Assembly (NCBI GenBank): GCA_017853455.1
Contig: JAFMJM010000131.1
Location: 1 to 6,788 of the forward strand
From: Acidimicrobiia bacterium
GTDB lineage: Bacteria; Actinomycetota; Acidimicrobiia; IMCC26256; PALSA-555
Length of the DNA stretch: 6,788 bases
Reading direction: 5' to 3'
The position numbers and the translations under genes are program-made. The notes below the pieces were generated by a model. That model ran no database searches. It saw nothing but the letters and a program-made list of their open reading frames with translations, and was not told the origin of the DNA. Below, in pieces: positions 1 through 5,520 of the stretch. Every line of letters begins with the position of its first letter. Positions within the stretch are counted from its first letter, which is position 1.

Positions 1-101
1 GTCTGCGCAGCGACGCTGCGCACGGTCTCGGCCGCGAAGTCGGCCTGGTTCCACGACAGCAGGAGCACGGCGATCTCGGGGGTGCTCGCTGCGGGGTCCA
101 C
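1..101 (-). CDS. Glycosyltransferase family 2, N-terminal fragment (runs off the window)
   Basis: Only the first 33 codons and part of the next are present. The translation begins MDPAASTPEIAVLLLSWN and continues with QADFAAETVRSVAAQ. This matches the start of GT-A fold family 2 glycosyltransferases: a hydrophobic first beta strand (AVLLLSWN), then an Asn-Gln/acidic stretch, then the ET-x-RSV-x-AQ helix that precedes the nucleotide-sugar binding residues. These enzymes transfer a sugar from a nucleotide donor, usually at the cytoplasmic face of the membrane, to a lipid, polysaccharide or protein acceptor. The acceptor cannot be told here. The GTG at 99-101 is the first usable start; no in-frame ATG or GTG lies between it and cydB. 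I see no strong Shine-Dalgarno sequence, but TACGCT (110-115 on this strand) could be a -10 box that gives a leaderless message. It lies 31 bases after the cydB stop on the same strand, so cotranscription is also possible. The family call rests on about 25 residues. Confidence 0.65.
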   Translation of the reverse strand, partial: MDPAASTPEIAVLLLSWNQADFAAETVRSVAAQ

Positions 102-132
102 GACGTTCGAGCGTAGGACCTGGGGCGGCCGA

Positions 133-1167
133 TCAGCCCCCGACGGGTTCGGCCCCGGCCTCGTCGTCGAGGAAGTTCTTCTGGTCGAGCCAGAACAGCC
201 AGCCGAGGGCCGGGAGGATCGTGACGGCGGCGATCAGGAAGACGATCGACACCGTGATCAGGGTCACCTGCGGGGCGGCGGCGTCCTCGAGGGTCAACGA
301 GGTCGGGAGCAGGTAGGGCCACTGCCCGACGCCCCAGGCCGCGATCACCGCGACGACCGCACCGAGTGCGACCACCCGGGCGAGGCGGGCCCCGGCCGCC
401 GTCGTGCGGCGCAGGTGGAGGGCGAGGGTGGTGAGGCCGAGCAGGCCCGAGAGGAGCACGAGGGGGAGGGCGACACCGGTGAGCCGGTCGGCGAGGTAGT
501 CGGCGTCGGCGTTCAGGATGAAGACCCCGGCGACCGCGACCACGCCGGTGCCGATCGCGGCCCCGATCGCCCGGCGACGGAAGTAGGTGACCATGTCGGG
601 TTCCTCGAACCGGTACGCCTCGGCCACCAGGTGGTTGGCGGCGAGGTAGGCGCACGCCGCGACCGCCAGGACGCCCCCGAGGATCGAGGTGGGGTTGATC
701 CAGCTGGCCCACGGATCTCCGGCGATCCCCCCGGCCGGGACCCGGCCCGTGGCCACCGCCCCGGCCACCGCGCCGAGGCAGAACGGCGTGATCACCGACG
801 AGGCGGCGAACGCCGCACCGAAGTTGCGCTGCGAGGAGATCCGACCGACCTCCTTGCGGAAGGCGAAGGTCGAGCCCCGGAGCACGATGCCGAGCGCGGC
901 GATCGACAGGGGTACGAACAACGTGAGCATGATCGACGAGAACGTCTCGGGGAACGAGGTCCACAGCACCACGAGGATGAAGACCAGCCAGACGTGGTTG
1001 GCCTCCCACACCGGGCCGATCGAGTGGGCGATGAGCGTCCGGGGTCGGGCCCCCTGCTCGGTCCCACCGGCGGTGAGGTCCCAGAACCCGGCGCCGAAGT
1101 CGGCGCCCCCGAAGCACGCGTACGCGGTGATGCCCACCATCAGGATCACGCCGACGACGTTGATCAC
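133..1167 (-). CDS. cydB: Cytochrome bd quinol oxidase subunit II (CydB)
   Basis: Subunit II of the cytochrome bd terminal oxidase, an integral membrane protein that pairs with CydA to oxidise quinol and reduce oxygen to water. The product is 344 aa, within the usual CydB range, and has about nine hydrophobic segments. Family signatures visible are GGADFGAGFWDL at residues 20-31, GPVWEANHVWLVFI at 51-64, an FRKE segment at 103-106, and a hydrophobic C-terminal segment ending WLFWLDQKNF. The GTG start at 1165-1167 overlaps the cydA stop in a GTGA arrangement. GGAG (complement of 1174-1177) sits six bases upstream, so this start is preferred. The open frame continues upstream to 1425, but that part is low-complexity Arg/Pro-rich shadow of cydA. 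The overlap suggests translational coupling and equal dosage with CydA. No cydX-like small ORF or cydDC transporter genes are visible after it. Confidence 0.96.
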   Translation of the reverse strand: MINVVGVILMVGITAYACFGGADFGAGFWDLTAGGTEQGARPRTLIAHSIGPVWEANHVWLVFILVVLWTSFPETFSSIMLTLFVPLSIAALGIVLRGSTFAFRKEVGRISSQRNFGAAFAASSVITPFCLGAVAGAVATGRVPAGGIAGDPWASWINPTSILGGVLAVAACAYLAANHLVAEAYRFEEPDMVTYFRRRAIGAAIGTGVVAVAGVFILNADADYLADRLTGVALPLVLLSGLLGLTTLALHLRRTTAAGARLARVVALGAVVAVIAAWGVGQWPYLLPTSLTLEDAAAPQVTLITVSIVFLIAAVTILPALGWLFWLDQKNFLDDEAGAEPVGG

Positions 1168-2591
1168 GGCGCGCTCCGGTCGACCGACGCCCGTCGGCGG
1201 GCGCGCGGGGTGTACGGGAGCAGTTGCTCGGCGTGGGGATCGTTCTCCCGGAACCGGCGGGCCATCTGGCGCAGGACCAGGATCAGCGTGACGGCGACGC
1301 CGAGGTACAGGGCCACGATGACGAGGAACGTCACCCAGACGCCCTCGTTGCCGGTGGCGGCCTGGCTCACCCGCATGAAGCCGCGGGCGATCCACGGCTG
1401 GCGACCGACCTCGGTGACGATCCAACCCGACTCGAGCGCGGCGATCGACGCCACGCCGGCGACCGCCGCCGCCCGGAGGAACCAGGGCGTGCGCGGGATG
1501 TCACGCCGTCGCCACCACACCACGGCGAACCACGCCGACAGCAGGAACAGGCCCGACCCGATCCCGACCATGACGTCCCACGCCCAGTGGACGACGTCGA
1601 CCTCGTGGTTCGTCGGTCGGGCGTTCTTCGGGAAGGCGGCGAGGCCCTGGATCTGCGTGCGGGTGCCGGTCGAGGGGTCCGACAGGATCGAGGCGACCCC
1701 GGGCAGCGGGATGCCGCCCTTGACCTCACCCGACTCCGTCAGGTGCCCGAACAGGGTCTCGGGCACGTCGCGCGCGGTCCGGGGCACCATCTCGATGGCG
1801 GCGAACTTGGTGGGCTCGTTGTTGTAGACCCAGCGGGCGAGCTGGTCGCCGACGACCATCTGCACGGGCGCGGCGATGGCGGCGATCGTGAACGGGATGA
1901 GGAAGCCCAGGCGGTGGTAGCGGTCGCGGCGCCCCCGGAGCATGGCCACGGCGTAGACCGACGCGATCAGGAACCCGGCGACGAGGTAGGCCGCGACGAG
2001 CATGTGGAGCACCTCGAGCGGCATCGCCTTGTTGAAGAACACGCCGACGAAGTCGACGTCGACGATCTTGCCGTTGCGCAGGGTGAAGCCGCCGGGCTCG
2101 TTCATCCAGGCGTTGGCGGCGACCACCGAGGCCGTGCCGCCGATGCCCGAGATCACGATCGGTACCCCGGTCCAGAAGTGGACCTTCGGCGGGAGGCGAC
2201 GCCAGCCGTAGATGTAGATGGCGATGAACACCGCCTCGGTGAAGAAGAAGAGCCCCTCGACGGCGAACGGCACGCCGAACGCGCCACCGAACTTCTCCAT
2301 GAAGTTCGGCCACAGCAGCCCGAACTCGAAGGTCAGCACCGTTCCGGTGACGGCCCCGACGGCGAAGGTCACGGCCATGTAGCGCGACCAGTGCCGGGCC
2401 AGGCGCAGGGCGTCCTCGTCGTTGCGGCGGATGCCCTTCCAGTTGGCGACCAGGGCCATGAACGCCCACGCCACCCCGAGAGGGACCAGGATGATGTGGA
2501 CCGCCAGCGTGAAGGCCATCTGCGACCGGGCCCACGGGACCGGGTCGACGGCCAGGGTCAGGACCGGGGAGAGGTGGGGGAGGACCGCCAT
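1164..2591 (-). CDS. cydA: Cytochrome bd quinol oxidase subunit I (CydA), short Q-loop form
   Basis: Subunit I carries the three haems and the quinol-oxidising site of cytochrome bd, in the cytoplasmic membrane. The product is 475 aa with about nine hydrophobic segments. Aligned by eye to E. coli CydA, the expected ligands are present: His32 (E. coli His19), His196 (His186), Met341 (Met393), Glu112 and Glu119 (Glu99 and Glu107), and Glu387 in ALESGW (Glu445). GRQPW lies at 397-401 approximately. The Q-loop retains TKFAAIE (Lys262, Glu267), matching Lys252 and Glu257. Only about 74 residues separate Glu267 from Met341, against about 136 in E. coli, so this is the short Q-loop type common outside Proteobacteria. 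I chose the ATG at 2589-2591; an in-frame GTG eight codons earlier (2613-2615) is an alternative. No Shine-Dalgarno sequence precedes the ATG, which may indicate a very short leader. It is first in the cydAB(-GT2) run and divergent from the mutarotase gene. Confidence 0.97.
   Translation of the reverse strand: MAVLPHLSPVLTLAVDPVPWARSQMAFTLAVHIILVPLGVAWAFMALVANWKGIRRNDEDALRLARHWSRYMAVTFAVGAVTGTVLTFEFGLLWPNFMEKFGGAFGVPFAVEGLFFFTEAVFIAIYIYGWRRLPPKVHFWTGVPIVISGIGGTASVVAANAWMNEPGGFTLRNGKIVDVDFVGVFFNKAMPLEVLHMLVAAYLVAGFLIASVYAVAMLRGRRDRYHRLGFLIPFTIAAIAAPVQMVVGDQLARWVYNNEPTKFAAIEMVPRTARDVPETLFGHLTESGEVKGGIPLPGVASILSDPSTGTRTQIQGLAAFPKNARPTNHEVDVVHWAWDVMVGIGSGLFLLSAWFAVVWWRRRDIPRTPWFLRAAAVAGVASIAALESGWIVTEVGRQPWIARGFMRVSQAATGNEGVWVTFLVIVALYLGVAVTLILVLRQMARRFRENDPHAEQLLPYTPRARRRASVDRSAP
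1174..1177 (-). promoter_or_regulatory. Ribosome binding site for cydB
   Basis: GGAG on the minus strand lies six bases upstream of the cydB GTG, inside the last codons of cydA. It supports the GTG at 1167 as the start rather than any codon further upstream in the long open frame. Confidence 0.6.
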
Positions 2592-2600
2592 GGGAGCACC

Positions 2601-2641
2601 GTTGTACCACAGCACCGAGCGTCGTGTACCAACGGTACAAC
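2601..2641. promoter_or_regulatory. Candidate operator: three TGTACC/GGTACA half-sites
   Basis: TGTACCAACGGTACA at 2625-2639 is a perfect inverted repeat with 6-base arms and a 3-base centre. A further copy, GTTGTACC at 2601-2608, is the exact reverse complement of GGTACAAC at 2634-2641, giving 8-base arms 25 bases apart. The spacing from the first half-site to the centre of the palindrome is roughly two to three helical turns. This is the layout expected for a dimeric repressor or activator binding a main site plus an extra half-site over the cydA promoter. The regulator is unknown. The sites do not match the Rex consensus (TTGTGA...TCACAA). Confidence 0.45.
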
Positions 2642-2670
2642 CGGGCGCGTGGCGCACGCCTGCCGCCGGT

Positions 2671-2676
2671 GGGGAG
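2671..2676 (+). promoter_or_regulatory. Ribosome binding site for the mutarotase gene
   Basis: GGGGAG lies five bases before the GTG at 2682-2684. It favours that codon over the in-frame GTG at 2649-2651, which has no comparable purine tract at the right distance. Confidence 0.55.
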
Positions 2677-2681
2677 CGCGT

Positions 2682-3617
2682 GTGACCGCCCGGGCGACGG
2701 CCGGGGTCGGCCGCGGGCGTTGGCGGGGCGAGCCGACGATCCGGCTGCACGCCGGCGACACGACGGCCGCGTTCGCGCCGGGTCTCGGCCTGACCGGCGT
2801 GTCGCTCCGACGCGGCGGCGCCGAGTTCCTCGCCACACCGGGCGGACCCGCCGCACTGCGCGGTGGCCACACCCTCGGCCTGCCGCTGCTCGCGCCGTGG
2901 GCGAACCGTCTGGCGCCGACCGACGGTGGCTACCGGGCGGCGGGCGTGCGGGTCGCCGTCCCGGCGCGCGGCGGAGGGTTGCACCGCGACGGGAACGGCC
3001 TGCCGATCCACGGTCTGCTCGTCGGGGCCGACGGCTGGGCGATCGGCACCGAGCGGTCGGGAGCGGGACGGGCGTCGTTCACCGCCACCCGCGACCTCGA
3101 CGCGGCCGTGTTCCCGTTCCCGCACCGCATCGGGGTCACGGTCACACTGACCGACGGTGCGCTGCGGGTCACCACGACCGTCACGCCGACGGGTCGGCGG
3201 TCGGTGCCGGTCGCGTTCGGTTGGCATCCGTACCTGCGGGTTCCCGGGTCGCCCCGGGGGCGGTGGCGGCTCGTCCTCCCGGCGCGCGAGCACCTCGTCC
3301 TCGACGACCGCGGCCTGCCCACCGGCGCCCGGTCGCGCGAGGCCGCCGAGCGCGCTCCGATCGGTCGCCGCACCTTCGACGACCTCTCCGACGTCCGCCG
3401 GAGCCGGGTCCTCGCCCTGGAGACCGACACTGCCTCGGTGACCCTGCGCTCGGACCCCGGCTACCCGTTCGCGCAGGTGTGGGTCCCGCCGGGGCGTCCG
3501 TTCGCCGCACTCGAGCCGATGGTCGCGCCGACGAACGCACTGGTCACGGGTGGCGTGCCGGTGGTCGCGCCCGGCGACGCCTTCTCGGCGACCTTCACCC
3601 TGCGGCTGGAGATCTGA
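2682..3617 (+). CDS. Aldose 1-epimerase (mutarotase) family protein
   Basis: Predicted to interconvert the alpha and beta anomers of a free aldose, most likely glucose or galactose, in the cytoplasm. The 311-aa product has no signal peptide and fits the size of the GalM/YihR-type beta-sandwich family. Visible family landmarks in order are WANR (Arg76), NGLPIHGL (His110), FPFPHRIG (about 144-151), VAFGWHPYLRVPG (His182), FDDLSD (Asp233/234) and ALEPMVAPTNAL (Glu278). In characterised mutarotases the two histidines and the glutamate are the acid/base residues, and all three are present here. The GTG at 2682 is chosen for the GGGGAG upstream; a GTG at 2649 would add 11 residues. The gene is divergent from cydA and converges on the GH15 gene with only 15 bases between stops. 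It could instead act on a sugar phosphate (YeaD-like glucose-6-phosphate 1-epimerase) or another aldose; the sequence does not fix the substrate. Confidence 0.88.
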   Translation: MTARATAGVGRGRWRGEPTIRLHAGDTTAAFAPGLGLTGVSLRRGGAEFLATPGGPAALRGGHTLGLPLLAPWANRLAPTDGGYRAAGVRVAVPARGGGLHRDGNGLPIHGLLVGADGWAIGTERSGAGRASFTATRDLDAAVFPFPHRIGVTVTLTDGALRVTTTVTPTGRRSVPVAFGWHPYLRVPGSPRGRWRLVLPAREHLVLDDRGLPTGARSREAAERAPIGRRTFDDLSDVRRSRVLALETDTASVTLRSDPGYPFAQVWVPPGRPFAALEPMVAPTNALVTGGVPVVAPGDAFSATFTLRLEI

Positions 3618-3636
3618 GCGACCGGACCGGGCTCAG
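3614..3636. terminator. Weak inverted repeat spanning the convergent stop codons
   Basis: CTGAGC (3614-3619) and GCTCAG (3631-3636) are exact reverse complements, 11 bases apart. The TGA stop of the mutarotase gene lies in the left arm and the TGA of the GH15 gene in the right. With only 15 bases between the genes this is the only hairpin candidate at the junction and could act on both transcripts. The 6-bp stem is short and no T-run follows on either strand, so a terminator role is uncertain. Confidence 0.25.
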
Positions 3637-5438
3637 GCCGGCATCGCCAGCATCTGCGGTGCCGTGTAGGGGCCGTCGACGAGCAGGCTCGCCGCCCGGA
3701 CCAACGCGAGGTGGGTGAAGGCCTGCGGGAAGTTGCCGAGCATCCGCTGCCCGGCCGGGTCGTACTCCTCGGCGAGGAGCCCGACGTCGTTGGCCAGGCC
3801 CGCCAGGCGGTCGAAGAGCACCTGGGCGTCGCGCTGACGCCCGAGCAGGACGTAGTTGTCGACCAGCCAGAACGAGCACGGCAGGAACACGCCTTCCCCG
3901 GCGGGCAGGCCGTCGGCCGTCGCGTCGGACCGGTAGCGGAGCACGAGCCCCTCGTGGAGGAGCTCCCGCTCGATCGCCGCGACGGTCCCGACGATGCGCG
4001 GGTCGCGGGCGGGGAGGAACCCGACCGGGGCGAGCTGCAGGAGAGCGCCGTCGAGCTGTCGACTGCCGAACGACTGGGTGAACGAGTTCAACTCGGCGTC
4101 GAACCCCTCGTCGCACACCAGCCGGTGGATCTGGTCGCGCGCGGTGCGCCACCGGTCGATCGGGGCCGGCAGGTCGAACCGCTCGGCGGAGTCGATCGCC
4201 ACCCGGAACGCCAGCCACGCCATCACCTTCGAGTGGGTGAAGTGCTGGCGCCCGCCGCGCACCTCCCAGATCCCGTCGTCGGGTTCGTGCCAGTTGCCCT
4301 CGAGGTACTCGAGCAGGGCGGTCTCGATGGGCCACGACGACGCCGTGTCGTGGTGGTCGGGTGGGAACAGCACCCGCATCGTGTGCAGCGAGCCGAGCGT
4401 CTCGCCGTAGACGTCGATCTGGAACTGTCCGCTGGCGGCGTTGCCGACCCGGACCGGGGCCGAGTTCTCGTACCCGGGGAGCCACGGGACCTCGAACTCG
4501 GTGAGGCGACGCTCGCCCTGCACCCCGTACATGATCTGCAGGTCGGCCGGGTCGCCGGCGACCGCTCGCAGCAGCCAGTCGCGCCAGGCGTGCGCCTCCG
4601 ACGTGAAGCCGCCGATGATGAGCGCGTTGAGGGCCAGCACCGAGTCGCGCAACCAGCAGTACCGGTAGTCCCAGTTGCGCACGCTGCCGATCCACTCCGG
4701 CAGTGACGTCGTGGGGGCGGCGACGATCCCGCCCGTCGGCGCGTACGTGAGGGCCTTGAGGGTGATGAGGGAGCGCATGATGAGCCCCCGGGTGTCGGGG
4801 GAGCAGGTGGCGTGCCGGGTCCACTCCTCCCACCAGGCGAGGGTCTCCGCGTGCAGGGCGTCGGCGTCGCCGCCGGTCGGCGCCTCCTCGTGCGAGGGGT
4901 ACCACGCCAGGACGAACGGCACCCGCTCGCCGGCGGACACGACGAACTCGGAGACCGTGGCGAGGTCGGCGCCGGACCACCGGACCGGGGTGGTCAGCAC
5001 CAGGGCGTCGGGACCCGCCAGCGCCCGGAGGCGACCGTCGTCGGTCCGTACCCACGGCACGATCGACCCGTAGTCGAAGCGGATCCGCAGGTCCATGTAC
5101 ATCGGGACCCGGCCCGACACGCCCTCGACGATGCGCACCATCTGGACGGCGTGGTCGCGCACCGGCATGAAGTCGGTGACCCGGACGACGCCCTCGTCGG
5201 TGGTGTGGGTGGTCTCGAGGACGAGGGTGTCGCCGACGTAGCGCCGCTCGGTGCTGCGCAGACCGCCGGCGGGGGCGAGGAGCCAGCGGCCGTGCTCCCG
5301 GTCGCCGAGCATCGCCGCGAACACGGCGCCGGAGTCGAAGCGGGGGACGCACCACCAGTCGACCGAGCCGTCGCGCCCGACCAGCGCCGCCGTGTGGGTG
5401 TCGCCGATCAGTGCGTAGTCTTCGATGCGTCCGGGCAC
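3633..5438 (-). CDS. Glycoside hydrolase family 15 protein (glucoamylase/trehalase type)
   Basis: GH15 enzymes hydrolyse terminal alpha-glucosidic bonds with inversion, releasing beta-D-glucose. Bacterial members include glucoamylases, glucodextranases and the trehalases of mycobacteria. The 601-aa product has the usual two-part build. An N-terminal beta-sandwich starts IEDYALIGDTHTAALVGRDG, with SVDWWCVPRFDS at 25-36. A catalytic (alpha/alpha)6 barrel follows from about residue 215. It contains LPEWIGSVRNWDYRYCWLRDS (246-266), the general acid Glu392 in DDGIWEVRGG, HFTHSKVMAW (399-408), and the likely general base Glu515 in GEGVFLPCSFWLVDN. No signal peptide is seen, so it is probably cytoplasmic and acts on glycogen-derived oligosaccharides or trehalose. 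The GTG at 5436-5438 has GAGGAG five bases upstream and begins exactly where similarity starts; upstream codons to 5663 are non-homologous. It converges with the mutarotase gene, a plausible functional partner. The actinobacterial trehalase-like N-terminus makes trehalase a strong alternative, but the substrate cannot be fixed from sequence. Confidence 0.93.
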   Translation of the reverse strand: MPGRIEDYALIGDTHTAALVGRDGSVDWWCVPRFDSGAVFAAMLGDREHGRWLLAPAGGLRSTERRYVGDTLVLETTHTTDEGVVRVTDFMPVRDHAVQMVRIVEGVSGRVPMYMDLRIRFDYGSIVPWVRTDDGRLRALAGPDALVLTTPVRWSGADLATVSEFVVSAGERVPFVLAWYPSHEEAPTGGDADALHAETLAWWEEWTRHATCSPDTRGLIMRSLITLKALTYAPTGGIVAAPTTSLPEWIGSVRNWDYRYCWLRDSVLALNALIIGGFTSEAHAWRDWLLRAVAGDPADLQIMYGVQGERRLTEFEVPWLPGYENSAPVRVGNAASGQFQIDVYGETLGSLHTMRVLFPPDHHDTASSWPIETALLEYLEGNWHEPDDGIWEVRGGRQHFTHSKVMAWLAFRVAIDSAERFDLPAPIDRWRTARDQIHRLVCDEGFDAELNSFTQSFGSRQLDGALLQLAPVGFLPARDPRIVGTVAAIERELLHEGLVLRYRSDATADGLPAGEGVFLPCSFWLVDNYVLLGRQRDAQVLFDRLAGLANDVGLLAEEYDPAGQRMLGNFPQAFTHLALVRAASLLVDGPYTAPQMLAMPA

Positions 5439-5443
5439 GGGCG

Positions 5444-5449
5444 CTCCTC
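5444..5449 (-). promoter_or_regulatory. Ribosome binding site for the GH15 gene
   Basis: GAGGAG on the minus strand lies five bases upstream of the GTG at 5438. It is the strongest Shine-Dalgarno match in the window and decides the start against the longer open frame. Confidence 0.75.
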
Positions 5450-5508
5450 GGGTCTGGGGGTGGTCGTCGACGACGGTAATGCCGGACCCGCGACCGGGTC
5501 GCGGCTCG

Positions 5509-5516
5509 AAGGGAGG
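5509..5516 (+). promoter_or_regulatory. Ribosome binding site for the CoA-transferase gene
   Basis: AAGGGAGG lies four bases upstream of the GTG at 5521-5523. The match is good and the spacing slightly short. It supports this GTG as the start. Confidence 0.65.
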
Positions 5517-5520
5517 CTCG

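Larger units (their letters stand above)
2592..2681. promoter_or_regulatory. Divergent promoter region between cydA and the mutarotase gene
   Basis: These 90 bases must hold the promoters of both cydAB (leftward) and the mutarotase gene (rightward). For the leftward side, TTGGTA (complement of 2627-2632) and TACAAC (complement of 2601-2606) resemble -35 and -10 boxes, but the 20-base spacing is long. If TACAAC is used, transcription would start only a few bases before the cydA ATG, consistent with its lack of a Shine-Dalgarno sequence. For the rightward side, TTGTAC at 2602-2607 followed about 17-19 bases later by TGTACC/TACCAA is a weak candidate. All of these boxes overlap the repeated half-sites listed separately. 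The individual boxes are guesses. Confidence 0.4.
5439..5520. promoter_or_regulatory. Divergent promoter region with two perfect palindromes
   Basis: These 82 bases separate the starts of the GH15 gene (leftward) and the CoA-transferase gene (rightward). GTCGTCGACGAC at 5463-5474 is a perfect 12-base palindrome. CCGCGACCGGGTCGCGG at 5488-5504 is a perfect inverted repeat with 8-base arms around one base, just before the CoA-transferase ribosome binding site. Between them, GGTAAT (5475-5480) is the only A/T-rich spot. It could contribute a -10 box rightward, and its complement reads TACCGT (5474-5479) leftward. I could not match convincing -35 boxes. The palindromes are candidate operator sites for an unknown regulator. 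Confidence 0.4.

Noticed and set aside
82..1827. A 581-codon plus-strand open frame opposite cydB and cydA
   Set aside because: It lies antisense to two certain genes, is rich in Arg, Gly, Asp and Glu with no recognisable fold, and is what strong third-position GC bias produces on the opposite strand.
2601..2641. A Rex or FNR operator upstream of cydA
   Set aside because: The half-sites TGTACC/GGTACA do not fit TTGTGA-type Rex or TTGAT-type FNR sequences, so I left the regulator unnamed.
1224..2681. The long plus-strand extension upstream of the mutarotase start
   Set aside because: It is the antisense of cydA with low-complexity charged composition; family similarity begins only after the GTG at 2682, which has its own ribosome binding site.
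2592..3293. The minus-strand extension upstream of the cydA ATG
   Set aside because: It is antisense to the mutarotase gene, Arg/Pro-rich, and CydA homology starts at the ATG at 2591.
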